A stretch of DNA of 64,000 bases. Source: Candidatus Saccharicenans subterraneus (GTDB lineage: Bacteria > Acidobacteriota > Aminicenantia > Aminicenantales > Saccharicenantaceae). Within the stretch, counting starts at the first letter, position 1; each line of letters opens with the position of its first letter. A program made the position numbers and the translations under genes. Below the pieces are notes generated by a model. The model made no database searches and had not been told where the DNA came from. It worked only from the letters and a program-made list of their open reading frames with translations. This document shows, piece by piece, positions 17,135 through 29,138 of this stretch. The DNA lies in contig QUAH01000004.1 in assembly GCA_003426165.1 (NCBI GenBank), forward strand, positions 131,501 to 195,500, read 5' to 3'.

Positions 17135-17488
17135 CCAATTCCCGGCTTTTTCCCGGAAAAATCTCAGCCGGCGCGGAAATAACTCTCCGCGGGTCTTATC
17201 TTTTTCTTATTCCGGCCGATTCTCAACGCCCGCAGTTCTTAAAGCCCGGCTTCCGCCCTTTCCTCCCGGGTCCGAGCTATTACACCCGGCAGTCAACTTA
17301 TTCCAAAACCGGAATTCCGGATAAATCGGCCACGCCGACCCCGGGGAGAACGATAATGATGACGCCGACAAAAAACAAAAAAGGTTATAAACCTCTTTGC
17401 CTCCGGCGCGGCCGGCCAGAATCGAGAATTAAGAGGCGGCGAAGAAAGATAGTTCTTCTTCGCTCGTCTTCAACCGGCTGAAGCGCGG
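17135..17488. other. Intergenic region between convergent genes, with a hairpin at 17439-17463
   Basis: 354 bp lie between convergent reading frames. GCGAAGAA (17439-17446) and TTCTTCGC (17456-17463) form an 8-bp stem just past the kamA-like stop. This could end the operon, although no T-run follows on the minus strand. I see no gene in the rest. Confidence 0.4.
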
Positions 17489-18592
17489 TTAAAGCTGCTG
17501 GCTGGGAGCCGCGTAACAGGGCGGCTGCACCCGGGGTCTTCTCTTCTTCGGGCTCTTGACCTGAGGATAGACATAGACTTCCCCGGCGTAATTCCTCAGC
17601 ACCACTTTTTCATCGGAAATAGACTGCACATATTCCGGAATCAACGGTATCTTGCCGCCGCCGCCCGGAGCGTCGATGACGTACTGGGGAACGGCCAGGC
17701 CCGAAGTCCAGCCTCTCAGGCCCTGGTAAATTTCCAGGCCCTTCTCCACGGTCGTCCGGAAATGGTCCGTCCCCTTCACGTAATCCGCCTGGTAAATGTA
17801 ATAGGGGCGAACCCTGACCGTCAGCAGCTTCTGCATCAACCTTCTCATGACCGGAACCTCGTCGTTGATACCCTTGAGCAGGACGGTCTGGTTGCCGAGG
17901 GGGATGCCGGCATCAGCCAGCAGGTTAAGGGCCCGGGCTGATTCCGGGGTGATTTCATCCGGGTGATTAAAATGAACATTCAGGTATAGCGGGTGGTACT
18001 TTTTGAGCATGTTGACCAGTTTCTCGGTTATTCTCTGCGGCAGGAAACAGGGCACCCGGCTACCCAGGCGCACGATTTCCACGTGGGGAATGGCCCGCAC
18101 CTGGCTCAGGATGGCTTCCAGCTTGTCATCGCTCAGGATGAGCGGGTCGCCTCCGGAAATGATCACGTCGCGGACCTCGGGGTGGTCCTTGATGTAGTTG
18201 ATCCCGTCTTCGATGTAGCGGGGATGGATCTTGCTGGGGTCGCCGACCTTTCTCTTCCTGGTGCAGAAACGGCAGTAAGAGGCGCAGCTGTGGGAAACCA
18301 GGAACAGCACCCGGTCCGGGTAGCGGTGGACGATGCTGGGAACCGGGGAGTCCAGGTCTTCCTCCAGCGGGTCCTCCTGGCCAGAATTCTCGGCCAGCTC
18401 AGCCAGGTCCGGCACCACCTGTTTATAGATGGGGTCACCCTTTTTCTTGATCAGGCTCGCATAGTAAGGAGTAATCTGGATCTTGAAGGCCCGGCCGATT
18501 TTCCTGACCTCTTCCAGGTCCAGGCCGAAATGTTCGGCGATGTCTTCGGGCGTGCGCAGGCTGTCGCGTAAGATTCGTTGCCAGTCTTCCAT
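17489..18592 (-). CDS. kamA: Lysine 2,3-aminomutase-like radical SAM/PLP enzyme (KamA family)
   Basis: 367 residues. The radical-SAM cluster motif CASYCRFCTRKRKVG lies near residues 103-115, followed by IISGGDPLILSDD, RLGSRVPCFLPQRIT and the PLP-side segments. The two aspartates that hold the side-chain amine of lysine in clostridial lysine 2,3-aminomutase (D293/D330) appear conserved, in YIYQADYVKG and VIDAPGGGGK. The likely reaction is therefore L-lysine to beta-lysine rather than a glutamate aminomutase (inference by motif alignment). N-terminal ITPYYASLI is also typical. RBS aaggag precedes the ATG. Last gene of a four-gene operon, 12 nt after the GNAT. EpmB-type (EF-P) function is less likely because no epmA/efp is nearby. 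Confidence 0.87.
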   Translation of the reverse strand: MEDWQRILRDSLRTPEDIAEHFGLDLEEVRKIGRAFKIQITPYYASLIKKKGDPIYKQVVPDLAELAENSGQEDPLEEDLDSPVPSIVHRYPDRVLFLVSHSCASYCRFCTRKRKVGDPSKIHPRYIEDGINYIKDHPEVRDVIISGGDPLILSDDKLEAILSQVRAIPHVEIVRLGSRVPCFLPQRITEKLVNMLKKYHPLYLNVHFNHPDEITPESARALNLLADAGIPLGNQTVLLKGINDEVPVMRRLMQKLLTVRVRPYYIYQADYVKGTDHFRTTVEKGLEIYQGLRGWTSGLAVPQYVIDAPGGGGKIPLIPEYVQSISDEKVVLRNYAGEVYVYPQVKSPKKRRPRVQPPCYAAPSQQL

Positions 18593-18604
18593 TGTCTCCT
18601 TTTC

Positions 18605-19087
18605 TCACTCCTTTGAGCGAAAATATTTTCCGAAGATGACCCGGTCGTCTCCGGGACGGTAAAAATCCCGGATGCGGGCCACTTCGGTATATCCAAGTTT
18701 TACGTAGAATTTTCTGGTCGGTTGATACTTGGGCTGGGAAGAAGTTTCTATCAAGACCAGGCGGCCGTTATTTTTCTTCACTTCATCTTCCAGCCAGCCC
18801 ACCAGCTGCTGTCCGTAACCACGGCCCTGGGCCCCGGGAGCCACGGCAATCCAGTACAGGTCCCAGGTGCCTTCGGTAAGAGGTGTCGGACCGTAGGTCA
18901 TGTAGCCAACCACTTCTCTCTTTTCGTTTTCCACAACCACTATGTAATAGTCGCGCTGCTCCGGATTATTAAGATAAATATCTATCAATTCTTCAGCCAC
19001 CTGGATTTCGTCCGGCGTGAAAAACCCGGTGGCCCGGATGAGGTCGAGCACCGGCTGGCGGTCAGCTTTTGCCATTGGGCGCAACAT
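18605..19087 (-). CDS. GNAT-family N-acetyltransferase
   Basis: 160 residues from ATG 19087, chosen because aaggaaggaagg lies immediately upstream; the track start (19117) is a TTG. GNAT acetyl-CoA-binding motif A is visible as LYWIAVAPGAQGRGYGQQLV (Q/RxxGxG/A loop). The beta-bulge strand and FYVKLGYTEVARIRDFY follow. At 160 residues it is much shorter than AblB beta-lysine acetyltransferases. It overlaps the ATP-grasp gene upstream by 26 nt and is 12 nt from kamA, so it very probably works in the same pathway, perhaps acylating a beta-amino-acid product. The substrate is unknown. Confidence 0.85.
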   Translation of the reverse strand: MLRPMAKADRQPVLDLIRATGFFTPDEIQVAEELIDIYLNNPEQRDYYIVVVENEKREVVGYMTYGPTPLTEGTWDLYWIAVAPGAQGRGYGQQLVGWLEDEVKKNNGRLVLIETSSQPKYQPTRKFYVKLGYTEVARIRDFYRPGDDRVIFGKYFRSKE

Positions 19088-20093
19088 TGCCTTCCTTCCT
19101 TTTCCTGGCGTTGGCAATCAGCAGCTTCCAGAAATCCGCATAATCGATGCCAGCCGCATTCAGGGCCCGGGCATAGCCGGCATCCAGGCTGATGTCCGGG
19201 TTGGGGTTGACTTCCAGGATGAAGACCTCCCCCTGCTGGTTCATGCGGAAATCCACCCGGGCATAATCGCGGCAACCCATGGCCTTGAAGGCGTTGACTG
19301 CCAGATCCTGGAGCTTCAGGCTGAGCTCCTTCTTGATCGGCGCCGGGCAGATGGGGGGAGTCGACTTGTAGAGTATGTGATCCGGATACCACTTGGCTTC
19401 ATAACTGCAGATGTGGGGAAAGCCCTCCGGCATCTTGGAAAAATCTATTTCGGAAACCGGCAGGGCTCGGGGCTCGCCGTCCTCCAGGACGGCCACGTTG
19501 AACTCCCGGCCATCGATGTACTCCTCGACGATGGCCGGCTGGTTGTAGGTCCTGACGATTTTTTCCACCCTGGCCGACAGTGACTCCTGGTCGTGGACCA
19601 CCGATTCCGGATGGACCCCGATGCTGGCATCCTCGGAATTGGGTTTGACAATCACCGGGAACTTGAGGTCGACCATCTCCTCGGCCGAGGTGATGAGCTG
19701 GCTGGCCGCCACCGGCAGGTTGAAGGAGCTGAGTATGGCCTTGGCCTGGTGCTTGTCCTGGCAGAGGGCCAGCGTCCGGGAGCCGTTACCGGTAAAAGGA
19801 ATGTGCAGCATTTCCATGACCGCGGCCACGTTGGCTTCCCACTGGGGATTGCCGAAGAAGCCCTCGCACAGGTTGACCACCACCTCCACGTTCAGCTCCT
19901 TGAGGCGGCGCAGAAAGGTAAACATGCTTCTCTGCAGGGGAATGATGGTGGCTTCCACCCCGGCCTTGACCAGGGTCTCGCAGACGACCTCGGCCACCCT
20001 GGCCACCGAGTCCTCGGAAACTTTTTCCGGGCGGTAGATGAAAGGCTCGTAGGTGTTGAAAGCCACTCCGACTTTAGGACCGTCAGTGGCCAT
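19062..20093 (-). CDS. D-alanine-D-alanine ligase-like ATP-grasp enzyme (second of pair)
   Basis: 343 residues. It starts GPKVGVAFNTYEPFIYRPEK and shows the D-Ala-D-Ala-ligase layout: FTGNGSRTLALCQDKHQAKAIL, FPVIVKPNSEDASIGV (ATP-binding loop), IVEEYIDGREFNVAVL, RVDFRMNQQGEVFILEVNPNPDI (metal-binding Asp/Glu/Asn). ATP-grasp ligases of this family join a carboxylate to an amine through an acyl-phosphate. A dedicated wall enzyme is unlikely because two paralogues lie head to tail with a GNAT and KamA. The N-terminal half (acceptor site) differs from Ddl. It overlaps the first ATP-grasp gene by 11 nt. Confidence 0.85.
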   Translation of the reverse strand: MATDGPKVGVAFNTYEPFIYRPEKVSEDSVARVAEVVCETLVKAGVEATIIPLQRSMFTFLRRLKELNVEVVVNLCEGFFGNPQWEANVAAVMEMLHIPFTGNGSRTLALCQDKHQAKAILSSFNLPVAASQLITSAEEMVDLKFPVIVKPNSEDASIGVHPESVVHDQESLSARVEKIVRTYNQPAIVEEYIDGREFNVAVLEDGEPRALPVSEIDFSKMPEGFPHICSYEAKWYPDHILYKSTPPICPAPIKKELSLKLQDLAVNAFKAMGCRDYARVDFRMNQQGEVFILEVNPNPDISLDAGYARALNAAGIDYADFWKLLIANARKRKEGNVAPNGKS

Positions 20094-21201
20094 CGGCTCC
20101 TCCGAGACCCAGGGAACTGGCCGCCGGCCTGAACACCTCCCGGTAAAAATCCACCGGGAGACCGTATCTCTTGCCGGCTTCCCAGACCACCCGGTTGATG
20201 AGCTGGTCGTAGTTATAACCGGCCGCCCGGGCCGCCTTGGGCAGGCAGGAATTCTCTTCGGGATTGGGCAGGATGCCGGGCAGCGGATTGACTTCTAAAA
20301 TGTTGGGCACACCCTTTTCATCGAGCCTGACATCGATCCGGGCCCAGTCGCGAATTCTCAGCACCCGGCAGGTATTTCTCACGGTATCTTCAATTGCCTT
20401 TTTCAATTCATCCGAGATGTCGGCCGGGCAGCAGAAGATTTCCAGGGGCCGGTCGGGAGTGTCCCAGACCCACTTGGCTTCGTAGGAATAGATTGGCCTG
20501 GCCCCGGCCGGTAGCTGGGAATGGTCAATTTCCACGATGGGCAGTATCTCCAGGTCGGGATAATTGCCCAGCACCCCGACCGTGAATTCCCGGCCGGTCA
20601 GGAATTTTTCCACTATCGCCGGCTGGTCATACAGTCTCTTTATCTCGGCAATCTTGGCCTTGAGTTCCCGGCGGTTGCTGACCACCGAGTTATCCTTGAT
20701 ACCCTTGCTGGAACCCTCATAAAGGGGTTTAACTATCAGCGGGTATTTCAGCCGGGGAGGAATCTCCTCGACACTCTCTATCACTCTGAAGTCGGGATTA
20801 GGTATTCGATGGTAACTCAGAATTTCTTTGGCCCGGGACTTGTCCAGGCAGATTCCCAGGGTCAGCGGGTCGGAGCCGGTGTAGGGAATGTTCAGCATCT
20901 CGCAGATGGTCGGGATGTGGGACTCGCGGTTGGGCCCGAAAAGTCTTTCGGCAATGTTGAAGACCAGGTCGGGCTTTTCTTCCATCAGGCGCAGGTAGGC
21001 CTGGTCGTCGGATTCAATCAAGACCACCCGGTGAAACTTCTGGAGGGCTTGCTGAACGGCAGTGATGGTCTCATCGCTGTCACATTCAGCCAGCAAATCA
21101 GGTGGGGGCTCTTCCCCTTCTTCGGCCCGGTCTTCAAAGAGAACCGGCCCCAGTGTCCTGGCCATTCCCTGCTTGGAACTGAAAAGCAAAGCGATTTTCA
21201 T
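20083..21201 (-). CDS. D-alanine-D-alanine ligase-like ATP-grasp enzyme (first of pair)
   Basis: 372 residues, paralogous to the next gene. Key segments: PDLVFNIAERLFGPNRESHIP, YTGSDPLTLGICLDKSRAKEIL, YPLIVKPLYEGSSKGI, IVEKFLTGREFTVGVLG, RIDVRLDEKGVPNILEVNPLPG. The last matches the Ddl signature (D...E.N). It has an extra C-terminal 60 residues relative to its partner. First gene of the operon, with a promoter about 100 nt upstream. Two consecutive ligases suggest stepwise assembly of a short amide product, possibly containing the beta-lysine made by KamA (inference). Confidence 0.85.
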   Translation of the reverse strand: MKIALLFSSKQGMARTLGPVLFEDRAEEGEEPPPDLLAECDSDETITAVQQALQKFHRVVLIESDDQAYLRLMEEKPDLVFNIAERLFGPNRESHIPTICEMLNIPYTGSDPLTLGICLDKSRAKEILSYHRIPNPDFRVIESVEEIPPRLKYPLIVKPLYEGSSKGIKDNSVVSNRRELKAKIAEIKRLYDQPAIVEKFLTGREFTVGVLGNYPDLEILPIVEIDHSQLPAGARPIYSYEAKWVWDTPDRPLEIFCCPADISDELKKAIEDTVRNTCRVLRIRDWARIDVRLDEKGVPNILEVNPLPGILPNPEENSCLPKAARAAGYNYDQLINRVVWEAGKRYGLPVDFYREVFRPAASSLGLGGADGH

Positions 21202-21305
21202 TTTCTTTTCTTCACCCGTCGTAAAAAAAATTTTTAAATGCCTTCCCCCAAAAATTTTTTAATCGCCGCTTTCAGTTTCATTTTTATTTTTCATTTTCAA
21301 TTGTA

Positions 21306-21333
21306 TATATACAGCATTTTTTCCGGATGTCAA
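21306..21333 (-). promoter_or_regulatory. Promoter of the ATP-grasp/GNAT/kamA operon
   Basis: Minus-strand TTGACA (21328-21333), 16-bp spacer, TATATA (21306-21311); shifting 2 bp gives an 18-bp spacer. It sits in a strikingly AT-rich 190-bp gap between the V-ATPase operon end and the ATP-grasp start, leaving a leader of roughly 95 nt that contains aaaaaatttttt tracts. Confidence 0.6.
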
Positions 21334-21387
21334 TACTTTTTTGGCTTTTTTATACTTTTTTTTGTGTAAAGGAATTTTAGGCCACTA

Positions 21388-21999
21388 TTAGTGGTGGCGA
21401 ACGATCTCCTTCACCCGCATCAACTGAACCTGGTAGGAACGCTCGATTTCCTCCAGGCGGGAGGAGATGGAGTGGATGGTTTCCTTGAGGCTGGGAATTA
21501 AAATGTATTCCAGGGCGTTGACCCTTCTCCTGGTCACTTCAATTTCGTGGGCCAGGAGTTCCAGCTTTTTCCAGAGGCTGCAGAACTCCAGGAGCTCCGG
21601 CAGAATTTTCTTAAAGTGTTTCACGGCCACGTCCAGCTCGCTTTCGGTCAGAAACAGGTCATAAGCTCCCGGCTCAAAACCGACCAGCTGAAACTCCGGC
21701 ACGACCAGGTTAAGCAGCCGGCCCTTCTCCACGGAAAATTCGAGCTGGCCATCACCCAGGAGCTCCGCCATTTCGGAGGCCGGTTGAGCAACGCGGACGG
21801 CGGCCGTGGCCCCGGTGATGATTTCAAATTCCCGGTCGACCTTTTCGTGCAGCTCGGCCAGCCGCCGTGAGGCTTCCAGCAGCTGCCGCATCAGCTCTTC
21901 CAGCTTGTCCTTGAGCAGCTTGTGACCCCTCTCGGCCAGGGACAGGCGTCGGCGGAGCCGGAGCAGCTCCATCCGGTTGGGGTTGACCTTAAGCTTCAT
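21388..21999 (-). CDS. ntpD: V/A-type ATP synthase subunit D
   Basis: 203 residues, the usual length. Central rotor stalk subunit: long N- and C-terminal coiled-coil helices ([27 protein letters not shown] and [19 protein letters not shown]), which are the family signatures. Last gene of the V-ATPase operon, overlapping ntpB by 11 nt. Confidence 0.96.
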   Translation of the reverse strand: MKLKVNPNRMELLRLRRRLSLAERGHKLLKDKLEELMRQLLEASRRLAELHEKVDREFEIITGATAAVRVAQPASEMAELLGDGQLEFSVEKGRLLNLVVPEFQLVGFEPGAYDLFLTESELDVAVKHFKKILPELLEFCSLWKKLELLAHEIEVTRRRVNALEYILIPSLKETIHSISSRLEEIERSYQVQLMRVKEIVRHH

Positions 22000-23395
22000 T
22001 TGCTTTCTCGCCTCCCGCTGCTGCGGCCGGGGAATAATATTTTTCCAGGTACTCCGGCCTGATCCTCTTCAGCTCTTTCTTCGGAAGCTGGCGCATCAGT
22101 TTCCAGCCGAGCTCTATGGTCTCCTCGATCGTCCTTGCCTCGAATTCGCCCTGCCGGACAAATTCCGTTTCGAACAGGTCGGCAAACTTCAGGTACAGCC
22201 GGTCCAGGTCACTCAGGGCCGCCTCGCCCAGGATCAGGGCCAGTTCCCGGGCTTCCTTGCCGCGGGCATAGCAGGCAAACAGCTGGTTCAGCACGTCGGC
22301 GTGGTCTTCCCTGGTCTTGCCCGCGCCTATTCCTTTATCTTTTAAGCGCGACAGGCTGGGCAGAACGTCTATCGGCGGGTAGATGCCCTTGCGATGAAGT
22401 TCCCGGCTCAGGATCACCTGCCCCTCGGTGATGTAACCGGTCAGGTCGGGAATGGGGTGGGTCTTGTCGTCTTCCGGCATGGTCAGGATGGGGATCATGG
22501 TGATCGAGCCTTTCTTGCCCTTGATGCGGCCGGCCCTCTCGTACATGGTGGCCAGGTCGGTATAAAGGTAGCCGGGATAACCACGCCGGCCCGGAATCTC
22601 CTTCCTGGCGGCCGAGATTTCGCGCAGGGCCTCGGCGTAGAAGGTCATGTCCACCAGGATGACCAGGACGTGCATGTCCAGCTCAAAGGCCAGGTACTCG
22701 GCGCAGGTCAGGGCCAGGCGCGGGGTGGCGATTCTTTCGATGGCCGGCTCGTTGGCCAGATTCAGGAACAGCACCGCCCTCTCCAGGGCCCCGGTGTTGC
22801 GGAAATCCTCGATGAAGAAGTTGGCCTCTTCGAAGGTGATGCCCATGGCCGCAAAGACCACGGCAAATTTTTCTTCCTTGCCCAGGACCCTGGCCTGGCG
22901 GGCAATCTGGGCGGCAATCCGCGGGTGGGGCAGGCCGGAACCAGAAAAAATCGGCAGCTTCTGGCCGCGGACCAGCGGGTTCATGCCGTCGATGGAAGAA
23001 ATCCCGGTCTGGATGAACTCCGAGGGGTAATCCCGGGCGTCGGGGTTGATGGGGCTGCCGTTGATGTCCAGGCGCTTGCGGGCGATGATCTGCGGGCCGT
23101 TATCCCGCGGCCGGCCGGAGCCGTCAAACACCCGGCCGATGATTTCTTCCGACACCGGCAGCTGCTGCGATCGTCCCAGGAACCGGACCCGGGACTTATC
23201 GATGTCCAGGCCGACCGTTCCCTCGAAGACCTGGACCACAGCCTGGTCGGTAGAGACTTCGAGCACCGTCCCGCGGCGCAGGTGGCCCCGGGAGTCTTCT
23301 ATTTCCACCAGCTCGTTGTATTTGACGTCGGCGATCTTTTCCACGATGACCAGCGGCCCGACTATGTTGGAAACTGTCAAGTATTCTTTGTGCAT
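21989..23395 (-). CDS. ntpB: V/A-type ATP synthase subunit B (non-catalytic)
   Basis: 468 residues from ATG 23395, which has aaggtg 7 nt upstream; the track start (23404) is a GTG three codons earlier. Signatures: [38 protein letters not shown] in place of a Walker A loop (as usual for B subunits), and [23 protein letters not shown]. It forms the regulatory interface with subunit A in the A3B3 ring. It lies 16 nt after ntpA. Confidence 0.97.
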   Translation of the reverse strand: MHKEYLTVSNIVGPLVIVEKIADVKYNELVEIEDSRGHLRRGTVLEVSTDQAVVQVFEGTVGLDIDKSRVRFLGRSQQLPVSEEIIGRVFDGSGRPRDNGPQIIARKRLDINGSPINPDARDYPSEFIQTGISSIDGMNPLVRGQKLPIFSGSGLPHPRIAAQIARQARVLGKEEKFAVVFAAMGITFEEANFFIEDFRNTGALERAVLFLNLANEPAIERIATPRLALTCAEYLAFELDMHVLVILVDMTFYAEALREISAARKEIPGRRGYPGYLYTDLATMYERAGRIKGKKGSITMIPILTMPEDDKTHPIPDLTGYITEGQVILSRELHRKGIYPPIDVLPSLSRLKDKGIGAGKTREDHADVLNQLFACYARGKEARELALILGEAALSDLDRLYLKFADLFETEFVRQGEFEARTIEETIELGWKLMRQLPKKELKRIRPEYLEKYYSPAAAAGGEKANEA

Positions 23396-23411
23396 GGGCT
23401 TCACCTTAAAA

Positions 23412-25157
23412 CTAAAGTGCCTTGAAAGAAGCGTCCACTTCTTTCTCCACCTGGAGCAGGGCTTCTTCCTCCTCCGGCAGATATTTCATCTTGGAAATCC
23501 GGTCGCGGACTTCCAGGGAGACGATGTCGCTGAATTCCTTCCCGGCCTCCAGGGCCTCGTTGGCCCGGTGGTGAAAGTGAAGGATGGTCCGCAGCATCAG
23601 GTACTGCTTGCGCATGGAGGTATAAGTGTCCTGGGGATGGAAGGCGTTCTGGTGCAGAAAATCCTCGCGGATGGAGCGGGCCGTTTCCAGGACCAGCCTT
23701 TCCTTGAAAGACAGCGATTCCAGCCCGATCAACCTGGCAATTTCCTGGAGCTCGGCCTCCAGCTCCAGCAGCTTCATGGCCTCCTGGCTGAGTTCCACAA
23801 AATCCTCGGCCACCTTTTCGGCAAAATACTTTTTAAGAGAATCTCGGTAGAGCGAATAACTCTGCAGCCAGTTGATGGCCGGGAAGTGCCTCATGTTGGC
23901 CAGCCGGTCGTCCAGGGCCCAGAAGACCTTGACCACCTTGAGGGTGGCCTGGACTACCGGGTCGGACAGGTCGCCGCCTGGCGGGCTGACCGCCCCGATA
24001 ACGCTCAGGGCCCCGATTCTTTCTTCCGAGCCAGGACAGATGACCTTGCCGGCCCGCTCGTAAAACTCGGCCAGGCGGCTGGCCAGATAAGCCGGGTAGC
24101 CTTCGTCGCCGGGCATTTCTTCCATTCGCCCGCCGATTTCCCTCAGGGCTTCAGCCCATCGGGAAGAAGAGTCGGCCATCAGGGCCACCGAGTAACCCAT
24201 GTCGCGGAAATACTCGGCAATGGTCATCCCGGTATAGATTGAGGCCTCGCGGGCAGCCACCGGCATGTTAGAAGTATTGGCAATGATGACCGTCCTTTCC
24301 AGAAGCGGGCGCCCGGTGTTGGGGTCCTTGAGTTCCGGGAAGCTAAGGAGAAGGTCGGCCACCTCGTTGCCGCGTTCCCCGCAGGCCACGTAGACTATAA
24401 TCTGGGCATCAGACCACTTGGCCAGCTGGTGCTGGACCACGGTCTTGCCGCTGCCGAATGGACCGGGGACGCAGGCCGTGCCACCCTTGGCCAGCGGAAA
24501 CAGGGTGTCGAGTATTCGCTGGCCGGTGATCAGGGGCTCAAAGGGCATCAGCCTTTCTTTAACCGGCCGCTGCTTTCGGACCGGCCAGACCTGGAACAGG
24601 TTCAGCTCTTTGATTTCGCCCGATTCCTTCTTTATCCGGCAGACAACTTCACTTACCTTGAATTCTCCTTCCTTGATCTCGATAATTTCACCGTCGCCGT
24701 TTTCCGGCACCATGATCCGGTGCTGGATGAGCGGGGTTTCCTGGACGTAGCCGATGATGTCTCCGGCCAGGATCCTGTCGCCAGCTTTTTTTATCGGTTC
24801 AAAAGTCCAGCGCCGCTCCCGGTCGAGAGCTGGTACCTCGATTCCCCTCGAAACGAACTCTCCGTGCCGGGCCCTGATGACGTCCAGCGGGCGCTGGATT
24901 CCATCGTAGATAGACCCCAGAATTCCAGGCCCCAGCTCCACCGACAGGGGCTTTTCTGTCAGCACCACCGGCTCCCCGGGGCCGACACCGGTAGTATCCT
25001 CGTAGACCTGGATATAGGCCTGGTCATTATTGAGTTCAATTATTTCTCCGATCAAGCCCAGGTGGCCAACCCTGACCATGTCGTACATCTTGGCGCCGAG
25101 ACACTCGGCCGCCACCACCAGGGGACCGGCCACGCGAATTATTTTACCTTGTCTCAT
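23412..25157 (-). CDS. ntpA: V/A-type ATP synthase catalytic subunit A
   Basis: 581 residues from ATG 25157 ([11 protein letters not shown]), preceded by gaggaagg; the track's 25187 start adds 10 residues overlapping ntpF. Walker [14 protein letters not shown] lies near residues 231-243. The A-subunit non-homologous region lies at about 110-200, and [28 protein letters not shown] is diagnostic. It hydrolyses or synthesises ATP in the cytoplasmic head. It overlaps ntpF by 14 nt. Confidence 0.98.
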   Translation of the reverse strand: MRQGKIIRVAGPLVVAAECLGAKMYDMVRVGHLGLIGEIIELNNDQAYIQVYEDTTGVGPGEPVVLTEKPLSVELGPGILGSIYDGIQRPLDVIRARHGEFVSRGIEVPALDRERRWTFEPIKKAGDRILAGDIIGYVQETPLIQHRIMVPENGDGEIIEIKEGEFKVSEVVCRIKKESGEIKELNLFQVWPVRKQRPVKERLMPFEPLITGQRILDTLFPLAKGGTACVPGPFGSGKTVVQHQLAKWSDAQIIVYVACGERGNEVADLLLSFPELKDPNTGRPLLERTVIIANTSNMPVAAREASIYTGMTIAEYFRDMGYSVALMADSSSRWAEALREIGGRMEEMPGDEGYPAYLASRLAEFYERAGKVICPGSEERIGALSVIGAVSPPGGDLSDPVVQATLKVVKVFWALDDRLANMRHFPAINWLQSYSLYRDSLKKYFAEKVAEDFVELSQEAMKLLELEAELQEIARLIGLESLSFKERLVLETARSIREDFLHQNAFHPQDTYTSMRKQYLMLRTILHFHHRANEALEAGKEFSDIVSLEVRDRISKMKYLPEEEEALLQVEKEVDASFKAL

Positions 25158-25494
25158 TTTCTTTCCTTCCTCTGGTAAAGAGTGCATCCGAACCTATGGC
25201 TTTGATTGAAAGCTCCTTCATCAGGTTTTCTACCGATTCCGAGCTGGCCCGGAAGTCGGAAAAGCCGACACAGACCGGGGCGAACCGGTAGCTGAGCTCG
25301 GCCACTTCTGGCTTCAGGACTTCCAGCCAGGTTTCCTGGATCAGGCAGATGGCGTACTTTTCCTCGACCACCTGGGCCAGCAGGGCCCGGGCCTCGTCCG
25401 GGTTGCCCGGGGTCAGGACACTCAGGCCCAGGATTTTAAACGGGGCGCAGAAGTCCCGGTCTCCGATTACGGCAATACGTCCGACTTCAGACAT
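25144..25494 (-). CDS. ntpF: V/A-type ATP synthase subunit F
   Basis: 116 residues, small Rossmann-like central-stalk subunit: GRIAVIGDRDFCAPFKILGL at the N-terminus and YAICLIQETWLEVL, as in other F subunits. It binds subunit D in the rotor. It overlaps ntpC by 8 nt and ntpA by 14 nt, so translation is coupled. Confidence 0.93.
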   Translation of the reverse strand: MSEVGRIAVIGDRDFCAPFKILGLSVLTPGNPDEARALLAQVVEEKYAICLIQETWLEVLKPEVAELSYRFAPVCVGFSDFRASSESVENLMKELSIKAIGSDALFTRGRKENETR

Positions 25495-26275
25495 AGGTCT
25501 GACTGATCCTCTCTCTTAAGAACTGGGCCGGAAGCTGCAGGAATTTTCCGGCCAGGACTATCCGGACGAGCTTCAGCTCGTGCCGGCGGGCCAGGCCGTA
25601 GGCAAAGAGCGGCTCGGGTCCAAAGGTTATCTGCCTGGCCTGCCTGAGATAATTCAACGACAGGTTTTCTATTTCCCGTTCCAGCACGGCCAAACTCTCC
25701 CTGGAAACAAGATGCTCCGTGGCCAGCTTCCAGAGTTCTCCAAACTGGCCGGACCGGAGCAGCTGGTAAAATTCATCGAAACCGGCCTGGTAATTTTCCT
25801 GGAATATTTTCTTTTCCAGCCGACCACCCGCAAGAAAGCTCTCGGCCAGCCGGTCTTCCGGCAATTCCAGGTAACGGCAGCGCAGGAAGAGCTTCAGGTT
25901 GGCCAGGTCCAGGCGAAGCCGGAAGTAATCCCGGATAAAAACGTTCTCGGTCTCCTCCAGCCTGCTGGACATCTCGACCGGGTTGTCAGCGGCCAGGTAG
26001 GCATGGTAGAGGGGCTTTTCCAGGAACAGCTCTTCCAGGTTAAAATCCAGGGCCATTCTTTCCTTGAGCAGGACCCGGTCCAGCTGGTCGGCATTTTCAA
26101 CCAGCAGCAGGTCTTCGCCGAACTTGCCGGCGTCGGAAACCAGCTCCAGGGCCCTTTCCGCCGTTTCCGCCTCGGCCGCTTCCCGGAAAACCTGGTAAGG
26201 TATAAGGTAGTTTTCCAGGGCCCGGACCCGTCCGACGGCAAAGGCATAATCCAGAACAGCCACTCTTGTTGTCAT
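25487..26275 (-). CDS. ntpC: V/A-type ATP synthase subunit C
   Basis: 262 residues, shorter than the roughly 320 of Thermus C but all helical and in the expected operon slot. LDYAFAVGRVRALENYLIP and a repeated DFNLEELFLEKPLYHAYLA / NLKLFLRCRYLELPEDRL pattern fit the family. It links the central stalk to the c-ring. The operon position between E and F is the main support for the subunit name. Confidence 0.82.
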   Translation of the reverse strand: MTTRVAVLDYAFAVGRVRALENYLIPYQVFREAAEAETAERALELVSDAGKFGEDLLLVENADQLDRVLLKERMALDFNLEELFLEKPLYHAYLAADNPVEMSSRLEETENVFIRDYFRLRLDLANLKLFLRCRYLELPEDRLAESFLAGGRLEKKIFQENYQAGFDEFYQLLRSGQFGELWKLATEHLVSRESLAVLEREIENLSLNYLRQARQITFGPEPLFAYGLARRHELKLVRIVLAGKFLQLPAQFLRERISQTYV

Positions 26276-26276
26276 C

Positions 26277-26693
26277 TCAGATTTTCAACCACTCCAGAAT
26301 ATCGTTCTCCACTTCCTGGGAGAGCTCCTCGAGCAGCTTCCCCGAGGGCAGGGCTTCCTGCTTGAGCCCTTCCCTGGAAACGATCTCCTTTTTCAGCCTG
26401 ACCCTTTTCAGCTCGTCTTTCTCCAGGGCCGCGGCCAGAACCTTATTGATCAGGGCCCGCCTGGTCTTGAGCAGTTCCATTCTTCTTTGCAGCTGGGCCT
26501 GGGTCACAATCCGGCTGGCCTCCAGCCGGCCCTCGGCCTCGGCCTGGCGCAGGATGGTCTCGGCCTGTTCGCGGGCTTTCTGTTCTGCTTCTTTCTTTAT
26601 CTGTTCGGCTTTCTCCCGGGCTTCGGATAGAATCCTTTCCACCTCCTGCCGGGCTTCCAGCTCGATTTTTTCCAGGATTTTTTCCAGACTCAT
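26277..26693 (-). CDS. ntpE: V/A-type ATP synthase subunit E (peripheral stalk, short)
   Basis: 138 residues. The N-terminal 80 residues are one charged coiled-coil (EKIELEARQEVERILSEARE ... AEQKAREQAETIL), followed by a short globular end. Subunit E is usually near 190-200 residues, so this copy is reduced at its C-terminus, which normally contacts subunit B. Name based on the coiled-coil and on position between ntpK and ntpC. Confidence 0.8.
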   Translation of the reverse strand: MSLEKILEKIELEARQEVERILSEAREKAEQIKKEAEQKAREQAETILRQAEAEGRLEASRIVTQAQLQRRMELLKTRRALINKVLAAALEKDELKRVRLKKEIVSREGLKQEALPSGKLLEELSQEVENDILEWLKI

Positions 26694-26710
26694 CGGCTTC
26701 CTGGTTCCTA

Positions 26711-29137
<2,427 letters not shown>

Positions 29138-29138
<1 letters not shown>

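Noticed and set aside
22394-24242. Long plus-strand ORFs opposite ntpB and ntpA
   Set aside because: Shadows of highly conserved ATPase subunits.
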